Shown one piece after another: positions 20,148 to 30,400 of a DNA stretch of 41,524 nt (the stretch's first letter is position 1; every line of letters starts with the position of its first letter). Source of the stretch: Dinochytrium kinnereticum. Taxonomy: Eukaryota > Chytridiomycota > Chytridiomycetes > Chytridiales > Chytridiaceae. Position numbers and translations under genes: made by a program. Where the stretch lies: contig JADGJT010000161.1 in assembly GCA_027604005.1 (NCBI GenBank), positions 1 to 41,524 of the forward strand, read 5' to 3'. Under the pieces are notes generated by a model. It did no database searches, had not been told where the DNA came from, and saw only the letters and a list, made by a program, of their open reading frames with translations.

Positions 20148-22380
20148 TTACCCCAAGCAATTGAATCTCTTGAGGTAGGTTAAAAACCTCTTCATCCCCC
20201 TTTCCCCCTTGTCAGTTTCCTCATCATTATTGTATCTTAATTCTGGAGCTTCTTCATTGGCTCCCTCCAAGATAGGTGGAAAGGAATGGTAAAGGCACTC
20301 GGGTTGAGCCAGATGTGACCCGTCATTGATTACATGAAGGGGAGAGTTAGATGGTATGGGGTCCCCGGTCGAGGTTGACGGATCGGGCTTTAAAAAAAAA
20401 TAGAAAAAAAAGGTCAGATCTGAGGTTTAGTTTGAAGAAAGCCTGAGGAGCAAGGACTAACCTTTTTGAAGAGCCTAGTGAAAGACTTCAAAATCTTTAT
20501 CTTTAAGGATGATTTGAAGAACTTGGCCCACTTGGTAACCAGTTTCGCGGGAGGAGCATCTTGGAGTTCGATGATCAAAAGGTCGAGGCTGGTAACAGAG
20601 GCGCCATCGTCATAATCACACGAGAATGTGTTCAGCTCCGACAAGGAGCTATATTCATCGGAAGTGCTTCCAGAAGTGGGACCCTCCGTGTCCACCTCAT
20701 CACTCAGCTGCTTATCGGACGTGGAGAATATTGCCAGCCCCTTATCAGACGAAAAGTTCTCTTGATTTTTCGCTTCGCCTTTGAATCGAGAGATTGAGAT
20801 ACTTTCCGTATCAATCCCTTCCTCTCGCATATCATTTTCGTCGTCAAAAGGCGGGCATTTAACCTTTTCTTGTTCACCCGCGATGTTCGTCCCGCCTCCC
20901 TTTGTTACCGCTTCCTTCTTTTCTTCTACAGCCTCTGCCTCGTCCTCCTCATACCCCTGAAAAGGCGAGATGACCTGCTCCCATTCATCTCCCTCGTCCC
21001 CATCCCCTTCAATCTCCTCCAGAGGCTCCATAACATCTTCTTCTGCCTCGACCCTAGCCTCGTGGCCTCTCCCCTCATCAACTTCAATTGAGACAGAGAT
21101 GATGGCATATTCCTCACTTTCCGTTTCATCAACCACAGCGATCTTCTCAGTAGGTTCAATTGCCATGCATTCCTCAACATAGTCGGTCTGAGCCTTATCA
21201 CCTTCTGCTTTGAAAGTGGAAGAGAGATGCTCCCATTCCTTGTCCAGATCCTCGTCCGTAGTTTCATCCTTCGCATCCACTACGTCAATCTCACCGATAT
21301 CTTCGTTGAAATCCCATTCGCTTTCAACTTCAAAAGGTGATGAAAGCTGGTCCCAATCATCATCCTCATTCCAAAGCAGGTCCGTTTCCTCCACCTCGCA
21401 ATCAGTCGCGACTGCTTTTTCCATAATCACGATCACGGCATCACCAGACACTTCCATGCTCTCCTCCACATCGAATTCAGAAGACGACAGGACTTGCTCC
21501 CACTCCTCCTCCAGTTCATTTCCTTCCGTTTTTGCTTTCACCGTATCCATTATCGTCGGACTATCCACCGTCACCGATGGATTCTTTTCAGTCTTGTAAG
21601 TATGTGCACCCTCCTCAACATACTCCTCCCACTTCTCATTTCCCTCAGAGGCGTCATGCTTAGGATTCTTCCTCACTCCTCCCGACGATGAATTCTCCAC
21701 AATAGGCATCTCTAAAGATCTCTTCTCCCGGAGCTCCTCGACACCTGAGTCTCGTCTCTGATCTGCCTCCTTGATAGCCTTCTCTTTTTCAACGAGCTCC
21801 TCCTCCACGCCTTCGTAAGACTCAAGCCTCTCCAGGGCCTGCCACCCTTCTGTCACTCCAGCACCCTCAACGTGATCAATCTCTAAATCAAATAGATTCT
21901 CTGGCGTCGCTTCTTCAACGTAGTCCCAGTCGGACTCCTCCCACATTTCTAACCGACTGTAATCCTCATCGGTAACAGGTTCAACTATGCATTCCAACCC
22001 TTGACGTGCTCTCGATCTTTTTTCGTCGGCGGCACCGCTCCTTAACGAGGACAGGAAACCCTCGACGCGCCCGCTGAGAGATAGCTTGTTATTTTCACGG
22101 CATTCGGCTTCGTTAGCATGCCGGCTGGCAGACCTCTCTGCCTCGGTTTGTGGGGTATGGCAGCTAGTCTCTGAGTACAACAGCTATCGAGCGTTACATT
22201 GACAGAATAGAACAACACAAACCTTATTAAGGCGAAGTGATTTCCACCATGAGGTTGGATAGGAGTCTGTCTGATCAATCTTTGAGCGGATTTCTAAGCA
22301 AATGAAGTTAAGAGTTGTTTTTTTTGCAGATCTAAAAGACTTTGGCTGGAGAAAAACTTCAACTAACCGTTTCTAGGCAT
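20148..22380 (-). CDS. acidic W-x-x-[LVI] repeat protein, copy 2 of a tandem paralog pair, 681 aa
   Basis: This gene is a clear paralog of the one ending at 15418, with the same orientation and the same four-exon structure: 22380-22368, 22293-22223, 22183-20462 and 20387-20148. Exon phases agree in both copies, and intron 2 is 39 nt here against 37 nt there. It starts MPRNEI and holds the same series of six aromatic motifs at about residues 113 (DWDYV), 257 (EWEQV), 306 (DWDQL), 346 (EWEHL), 386 (EYAII) and 431 (EWEQV). In the fifth, Trp is replaced by Tyr. The C-terminal region repeats LDLLIIELQD, FTRLFKK and TYLKRFNCLG. Between motifs the two proteins differ freely. That pattern suggests the motifs and the tail are the constrained parts. 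No catalytic domain is visible. Confidence 0.75.
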
Positions 22381-22810
22381 CTTCATTGCAACGCACTGTC
22401 TAAATTATAACTTGATGTGCGAGTCAGTGCATGGAGATCAAGGTCTTTTGAGCGAATAGCAGGGCGATTGAGGGGGTACAACACTATCCCCCTGAGGCGA
22501 CTCACTCACCTCGATGCCCTCTTCGCGCCGTATCAAAATCAAGCGTTCTTGAGCGTTCGTCTTAATCGCTAGTTCTGAAGAACTCGCAGGAATGTTGCTG
22601 AAATATAATGGAGCGGTGGAACTAAGAATAAAGCTAAGAATAAAAGTAAGAGAGAAAACATATAAGAAAATTCAAAGCGTCATTCCCACTTCTTTAAGTC
22701 AAAAGCATGACATTGTGAACGCGTTTTCTGTACTCAGATTGGATTGTACTGTGATCTTCTAGTGACTTACATCATGTAAATCTTTGTTCCTTGTTTAAAA
22801 ATTCCTTTTT
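20148..22810 (-). repeat. tandem segmental duplication, unit 2
   Basis: This is the partner of unit 1 in the same orientation. Introns, leader and exons all align, so the event copied genomic DNA and was not retrotransposition. Divergence in coding linkers shows that it is not recent. Confidence 0.8.
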
Positions 22811-24705
22811 CTGATCCATGTGGGTGGAGGAAATCATGAGCCTGAGGGTGACTGATCTTGCAAGGTTGAGGGTTCGAATGAATTGTTTGTGATGATGCTT
22901 GTTAGATTTCAATGGAGACCCATTGTGCTTAGACTTGGAGTGCATTATACGCCGAGGCATAAAATCAATGGTTTTGAAATGCAATATGATTCGCCTATTA
23001 AACTAATGCGAAAGCATTTTTGCAGATAATATCCAATCCAAACTGTACTTTGGATGCGTTGAGTGAGAATTATTATGTTTAAAATGAGAAAAAAAGGATT
23101 GCATTACCAGGCGATGTCCTAGATGTGAGGAATTTGTTCATACAAATAATCTCTGGCACGAGCTCTTCTCTTCCTAAATATTCCAGCTATTTTATAGATT
23201 CGGTGGGAGGCATTGAGAACCCCCGAGCATCATCAACTTTCCAACCTAGTTCAGGATGCGAACAATTAAGTGGCGTTTATCAAACACGAACTGAATAATC
23301 ACAGCAAGGGCAGAGTAAATACCACCTTCGTTTCGTTAAAAAATAAAAACAAATACCTTAACGCCTCAAATTAGCATTTCCAATTACAGCTAAGAACGAT
23401 GACCTTTTGCGTAAGATACTCTCAAATAGACATATATACTAAAATGAATGCAAGTTTGTTTGTTTTTTTGCGGGTAAGTAAAGTGTATAGCTAAAGATGT
23501 TGAAAGTGCCACTTACGCTCCAGAGATATGGTCTAGATTTAAGAAAGGGCAAAAAAAGAAAAAAATAAAAGAAAAAAAAAAAAAAAAACACGCTTTGGGT
23601 AGAAGGTGGGGTCTGTCTTTCTGGTTCAGCATATTCAAGCTCAAAAAATGCAGAGCATAATGCCACATAAACTTTTATTTTGAATTTATATAGGAGGGTG
23701 CATGGTACCCAAGAAAAGAAAAAGTGAGTATCACTCGCAAGAGATTGAGAAAGCAACTTACTCTGTACATATATATACCCCATATTCGACCGATTTGTAA
23801 ACCTATTCTCATACTCTTATCGCTGTTATGAGCTAAGTCCCGGAAAAGAGTTTGACCAGGCCAATGCTCATAAGGCAGGACTTGCACTTATCGCACCAAG
23901 AAAAGATAAGCGCCATCCAGCGAAAGCTACGAGGGAGAGTGAGATAGGCTAAATCAATTACCGCTGTCTGAGTTAAAGAGTCAGTGTCTATGTGCATAAA
24001 ATAAAGCACGTACTCACTTAAAAGAAGTTAAGATGATCCCCAAGCATTATTGAGGGCTCTCTTTAATTTGTTGGTTCCCCTAAGCACCAGGAAGAGAAAA
24101 AACAGCGAAACAGAAAGAGAACAGAATCGGAAAATAGAACCATACCTCTTGACTTCTTGAATAGATATCATTCCTAACTGCATGAAACTCATCCTAAGGA
24201 TCATAGAGAGTGGTTAACATGCATTACCTCTTTGTCATGAACCCTTGAGTCCAGCCGCCGGTCGCTCGTATTGCGGGAGCCATGACGAAAAACGGAACGA
24301 AAGGTTAAGACAAAGGCTATTCTTAATTAAACGAAAATTGATTGGAGTGTCTGATGGTCAGACCCTTGTATGAGCAGGAACGACTACGCGTTCGTTGAAA
24401 TCATGCTCGCCTGGTCAGTGTGGAATTAAGTAAGCTGGTCACATTAGAGGAATTGGATCATCCAAGGGGCGTTCTCTGTGCCATTGTCCGGCGCGTATAG
24501 GTGTTAAAAGGGGGGCCAGCATCGGTGAGGCTCTCGCTTCTCGTTGGCGTCTAAGGAGGAAATGCAGATTTTCTCTCAAAAAACACCACACTCAAATAAC
24601 TCTCCTTTGGTTATTCTTCAAAAGGTCTTGGCAAGCACGACCATGACCAAGTATACGCGCCGCCATCACGCGTTGATGCATCTGTAGTTTGCTTTATTAA
24701 GTGTA
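22381..24705. other. upstream region of copy 2; no supported gene
   Basis: The part nearest the ATG (to about 22810) is the conserved leader. Farther out, the minus strand has several good donor-like sites, for example a GTAAGT at about 23761, a GTAAGTGG at about 23516 and a GTGAGT-like site at about 24010. Some short open stretches end exactly at these sites. They may be leader exons of copy 2 or of an unannotated transcript. A long A run sits at about 23572-23588. Confidence 0.35.
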
Positions 24706-25222
24706 CTAGTCTTTCTTCGCCTTCTTGTTCTTGTGAATCATTAAAGAGGCAGCGAGGGTTGCCGCGAAGACGCCATCAACCATCCCAAAGAAGACACCAA
24801 CGTCAGTCATATTCCCCATCGCCCTCCCGGCCATGGTGGTGGCGAAAACGACGAAGTTTGCGACGACTGAACGGGCATTATGAGCTCAGCGATCTCACGA
24901 AGAACAATCTCATTACCTGACACCTTTGCAACATCTCTTGACCTCATCAAAGCTCCGCTTGCATAAGAAGAGGTGAAAGCAAGGATTAGGCTGCCGATCA
25001 AGGAGGAGTAGAGTTTATCACCGCTTCCAAAGACTTTCTGTTCAGCCGTGGGTGTTAGCTTGAGAGGGCATGAGCAGTGCTTACCAAACCGAATGCGTTG
25101 AACAAGCCTTTGATCAATGGGTTATCCCAGACGAGACGGGAGTTATGGAGTAGCAGGACGCCGAGGGGTCCCATGAGGACAGCTTTTGAGCCTAGGAGGA
25201 CATGTGGGGCTGGAATGACCAT
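24706..25222 (-). CDS. small predicted ER membrane protein, 139 aa
   Basis: I do not recognise a named family. Exons in transcript order are 25222-25085, 25037-24917 and 24866-24706, in phase with GT-AG introns of 47 and 50 nt. The protein starts MVIPAPHVLLGSKAVLMGPL and is hydrophobic, with probable membrane segments at about residues 8-25, 55-72, 88-105 and 110-128. It ends in KNKKAKKD, which fits the K-x-K-x-x form of a cytosolic ER-retrieval signal. The frame stays open upstream of the ATG for about 16 codons (LLQVPSIA before the Met), so a further 5' exon is possible. It is divergent from AHA1 across about 680 bp. Function is unknown; the ER location is inference from the tail. Confidence 0.7.
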
Positions 25223-25902
25223 GGCGATTGAGGGGACTTGGAGGAGGCCGTTATGGGTGTGTAGAGGAGGTTTGGGTTGTCAGTCACGTTATTTATTACA
25301 AATTGAGGGAGCTGAGTAATATGGCCGTTGAATGAAGGCGTAGGCGCATAGCTACATGCATTTGTTCCGGATAGCATGCTGAATACTTTATGGCGATAAA
25401 CACTTTGTGAGTTTGGGCATGCCTCCGGCTTCATCCAGCGACACCGATGCTGAAGAGGTAGGTAAAGCTTTGAGAGAAGGATCACTCCTGGATCCTAGAC
25501 CCAGCATGTGACGCCTATCGCAAACCTCGTGAGGGACTGCACATGTAGCAATGCCAAGGAGATGAATGCTGCTTTGTCAATGTCCGGATGCTAGCATTCC
25601 CACTCGACACGGTGAATGGAGTTGGATCGTTGCTTCAGCTGAGTGAAGTTGAATTGGCAGTGAAGGTGAATATCACTCATTTTTAAGAAAGGGCAGCACC
25701 GCATCAGCAGTGATTCCCCGTCGGAGTGAACGCTATGGAAGAATGTGGAAGTTCATGGAAGAGGTGCATGTAATAAAAATTTAGATTTGAGATTTGTTCA
25801 AGCAAGCCTCGACCATCAACCTCACGCTCGATCTTCTTTGTTCACCTCCGTTCAGAAATCCCGTCCATCTCCGAGCCTGATTTATCCTCCTCATACATCA
25901 CC
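25223..25902. promoter_or_regulatory. divergent intergenic region between the ER membrane protein and AHA1 genes
   Basis: These 680 bp separate two divergent start codons and should hold both promoters. A minus-strand open stretch at 25485-25192 runs in a different frame from the ER gene and could hold a short 5' exon beginning MLSGTNACS. I see no other feature. Confidence 0.4.
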
Positions 25903-27286
25903 ATGGCTGCCACAGCTAACTCCAGTATGTTGAATGCCGATGGAATGCGTTCCTGTCGCATGGCGTCGTCTTCCAATCTAACTATTTCACCTTTTATGCA
26001 ATTTAGCCAACTGGAAGAACGTCAACAACTGGTAGGATTGGCCGGAAAATGTATCAAGTCTCATTGATTCGATGTTTAGGCACTGGGTGGAAAAGAACTG
26101 TTTCCCTTGGGCGAACGATTACCTGAAGGAGAAGCTTGTTGGTGCTACTGCTCAGGACAATGGAATCAAGGTTGAAGTTACCGGCATCACCTCGATCCAG
26201 GGTGACGTGGACATCAACCAGCGCAAGGGGAAGCTGATTACTGTTTACGATGTCTCGTTCAAGCTTCAGTGGAAAGGTTTGGCTTATGCATGCTATGGAA
26301 AAGGCGAAATACTGAATCTGACTTGAAAAAGGAGGGGATGGTGCTGGGAACGAAGCAAGCGGTCAGATTGACTTCCCTGAACTCATGCACGACACGGATC
26401 TTGATGATATCGCTGTAAGTTGCGTGCCAGTTTGCATAAATCTCACTTGGGACTCCCTCTACGCAGTTTGAAATCACGACTGAGAAGGGGGAGGGGAAGA
26501 AGGATTTGGTTGTGGCCGTTGTGAGGAAGAAGCTCTTGGCGGAAATTCGCAAGAAACTCGCGACTTTCTCAAAGGATATGGTGGAAGGTACGTTTTCCTT
26601 TGAAATGAATAAGAGCCAATGCTAATGATTTTTCTAATAGCCAACGGGAAGGACGTGCATATCCCTTCGACTCAGATGACTGGTCATCCCGTAAACGAGG
26701 GATACAAGCCCAAGCCCCCAGCCCCGAGCTCGGCCGCCGGTAAGGGTCAGGAGGCGAAAGTTGTTGGTGCGGTCACCTCCATTAAGATGGATATCGAATT
26801 CAAGTGCGACAAGCAGAGGTTGTTCGAGTGCCTTGTGAAGGAAGACCAGGTGAAGTTTTGGAGTCGGAACGCTGCCAAGGTATCAACTGCGGCTGGGTCG
26901 GATTATGAACTTTTTGGGGGGAATATTTCTGGGAAGATGTTAGAGATTATTGCCCCGAACCGGATTGTTCAGACCTGGCGCCTACGGTCGTGGCCTCAAG
27001 GTTAGCTGGTATTGTGGGTTTCACTCGTGTTGACTAATATTGCTTTCCAAGGCCATTTCTCCAAGGTCACTATTGACTTTGAGGAGTTGTCCGAATCAAC
27101 TATCCTTCACTTGTCTCAAACAGAGGTGCCTGTGGGCGAGAAAGACAGTTTGATTGGCAACTGGAACAACTACTACTGGGACGCTATCAAAAGATTCTAC
27201 GGGTAAGCTAGTTCTGGAACATTCAAAGCGTTTGCTAAGTGAACGCCTTAAACAGCTTTGGTGCCGTATCCCTCAACATTGTCTAA
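25903..27286 (+). CDS. AHA1: AHA1, activator of Hsp90 ATPase, 329 aa
   Basis: This co-chaperone binds the Hsp90 middle domain and stimulates its ATPase in the cytosol. Eight exons are joined in phase: 25903-25924, 26007-26031, 26080-26276, 26332-26414, 26467-26587, 26641-27000, 27052-27202 and 27256-27286. The N-terminal Aha1_N domain shows NWKNVNNWHWVEKNCFPWA (the conserved NxNxWHWxEK motif), DVDINQRKGKLITVYD and FKLQWKG. A Lys/Pro linker follows at about residues 155-185. The C-terminal AHSA1 domain runs from SIKMDIEFKCDKQRLFECL through KFWSRNAAKVS, NRIVQTWRLRSWPQGHFSKV and VPVGEKD to YYWDAIKRFYGFGAVSL. The length is close to that of yeast Aha1. Its stop is 167 bp before the HFM1 start on the same strand. 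Confidence 0.97.
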
Positions 27287-27453
27287 TACCTTCCGGACCA
27301 CCTCTTTACCGTCGAGGGTGCGAAGCATTTGCGTCCGTTACTCTCCTGTTGAATGCCACGGCTTCATGGTTGCCCCATATAATAAAAATGCACACCACCT
27401 GTTTTCATTTATGCTTATTAGGTGTATACGTAAATGTCTGAATCTGAAATGAT

Positions 27454-30400
27454 ATGAGCGTGGGAATCGCGTTAGAAAATAATAAATCCGAATTCCCAAT
27501 GCATCGACGACAGGACAGCCAGCGGAAGGGCGACAGAGCCCGCATGCCCTCTATGCCTTTGTTCCCCACCCCTACTCCTGCGCGAGCGACCACTGCAGCT
27601 TCGTACAGAGTCGGGGACACAACGCAATCCGCGCAGGACATGATTTCGCATCAATTTCGTCGAGGCGTTCCTCAGAGAGCGTCGCTAGTTGATAGGACAA
27701 ACACCTATGCAGACGGGAAAGCCTTTCCAGAGACTCCTCAGCCATCTGCACTCTATGGAACTTCAAGCTTTTTCTTTGCCACGCCAAAGGAAAATCAAAG
27801 CACGTTGAAGAATTGCCAGAACAACCAAGGTGGACTATCCTCCCACAATGGCGTGGCCTCATCCAGGTTTTCTTTTGCTCGAAGATTCACCTGAACTAAC
27901 ATAATACGAAGGCGTTTATACAAGGAGCCATCAAGAGACACTTGGAGCTCGCATGAAGGTGACGCATTCCATTGAAATACCCAATTAAATTCAGTGGCGA
28001 CAGGGCATGCTACAGCATTTGACGAGAACTTTGGCTGGGACGACTCATCCGAATTCTTTGAGCCATCGGACTACACATCATCTTATCGTAGTTTAAATGC
28101 GACCCCGGCTGCAGCTGATCGTGCCTCTCAACAGGTTTGCCTTTGACTTTTGAATATTTCCAAGTAACAGCTGAGGATAGAATGAAAGCACGTACCAACG
28201 ATCGTTACGGAGCCAGGCCCCTGTCTATTCATCTAATTCGAGAAGTTTGGTTTCTGTTCCGCCACCGAGATTGAATGCACAATCGACGGCGTCTCGTTTG
28301 GATGCTCACCCGCCTGCGCCTCGAATTATGCAGCCCATGGTTGCTTCACAGTCCCTTCGCCAAGCTCAGCCTGTATCTGCCTCTGCTAGACTTGCTCCTC
28401 AGACTACAGATACATCAGCATCACGGTTCAACCAGCAGCAAGTCAATACGCCGACACCTCGTATCCCTCAACAGGTATTTGAATTTGTCAACTCAATGTT
28501 CATTTAACTCGCGTCAGCAGTCAACACACAGTAGCAATGAGTGCAACCCAAATGAGTATCAGAATTATGATGAACAAGGGCCGCCAGGGAGTACTCACTC
28601 GCGTGGGATCATTACTATCGCATCTCTAGATTTGAAGCCAGTTTCGGCTTTGCGTGAGTATTTGTTTAGTGCTTTTTGTTTCGTTTTTCGTCGAAAGGTC
28701 TCTAATTATTGCGCGGGAAATAAGCTGATCGGGTACGAGCCATATTTCCGTTCAAGTTTTTCAATGCTATGCAGTCGCGGTGCTTTGATATTGTGGGTGG
28801 CTCCCATTTGTCGATACATTATAACCTTAATTCAGGCTTATGGATCTGTCAAGAACCTTGTTGTTAGTGGTATGAGGAATCGTTAATGATTTGATAAGCT
28901 GAGTTTTCTAGCTCCTACTGGATCTGGAAAGACTTGTGTTATGGAGATGGGTATGTTGCTATTGAACCTGATTTCTTTGCCTAATTTCTTTGAAGCAATT
29001 GCAAGAATGCTGACTCAAGAGGATGGCGACCAAGCCAAAGTAATATATATGTGCCCAACTAAGGTATGATTTGATTTTTTGTTAGTCGTTTAGATTCGAT
29101 AGGCCCTATGCACGGAGAGGTCTCAAGACTGGCAGAAAAAGTTTAGGGTCCTTGGCATATCATGTAAGAGATAGAACTTAAGGCTTGAAAGACTTAGTGG
29201 TTATAGGCAACGAGCTTACGGGCGACACTGATTCAACAACTATGTATGAAATTCAGAAAAGTAACATAATGTGAGACATTGCTACTGGGACGGATTCTGA
29301 CATGGCCTCTTTAGAGTAACAACTCCCGAAAAATGGGATTCAATGACACGAAAATGGAGAGATCATCGACAGTTGATGTCACTTGTGCGTCTGATGCTAG
29401 TAAGTTGTCCTCACCTCTCCCTAGTTTGATATCCTTAAAGCTTGACGAAGTTCATATGCTGAACGAACCGAAGAGAGGATCGACCCTCGAAGTAGTAGTC
29501 AGCAGGATGAAGACTCTGCAGCACGAAATTCGACAATTAGACCCTAACGCAGTTGGGTGTATTAGGATGTTAGCGATTTCTGCAACCATTCCAAATATCG
29601 ATGATATTGCTAAGTGGCTTTGCGATCAGGATGGAAAAGATGCTGAGATTAAGTTCGTGGGCTTCTCGATTTTATTTATTCTTATCATTTCGTAGAACTT
29701 TTGGAGAGGAGTTTAGGCCCGTTAAGCTAAATAAGGTTGTTCTGGGGTTCACTTCGAGAGCCGGAGGCAATAACTTTCAGTTTGATCATCATCTTGATTT
29801 TAAGTAATGGGATGAAACAGTGGTTTGATGTCTTACAGCTATTTAGATTAATGGAAATTATAAAGAATCATTCGAACCGGAAACCAACGCTAGTGGTAAG
29901 TTGAGGTTATTTATATATGGTATCTAACCATGCCATATAAATAAGTTCTGTGCCATGCGAGTCTCTGTATATAGCGCTGCAGATCAGCTTTTACAGGATT
30001 GCAAAAATGAAGAGTCTTCGTCTTGCCACCCTTTTATTCGTGATACTCGTCATAGAAATGATCTCCTTGCGCTTTCGAAGAACGCGAAGGACAAAAGACT
30101 GCAAGGTAGCATGGCAATGGTCAATTTGTTTTTTTACTTTACTCTAGAATATCTTGCAAATGGTATTTCAGTACATCATGGAGGTGAGGTTTATGTATTA
30201 TGGAGCGTTACTGAGTCAGGAAAGGGCTTGACAGGGGCGACCGAGCAGTTGTCGAAGGCGGGTTTTTATCAGGGTCTATTTCCGTTATATGTAAGCAGCT
30301 TTTCCTTCCTCCACATCGTGTGAAAAGTAGAACTTTGCAGAAGCAACATGAACTAGGGATGCAAAGCTAACTTTCAAAAAAAAGGCGCCACGTCGACTCT

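Noticed and set aside
22860..22880. GGGTTCGAAT resembling a tRNA T-loop
   Set aside because: No complementary T-stem or other tRNA arms are found around it.
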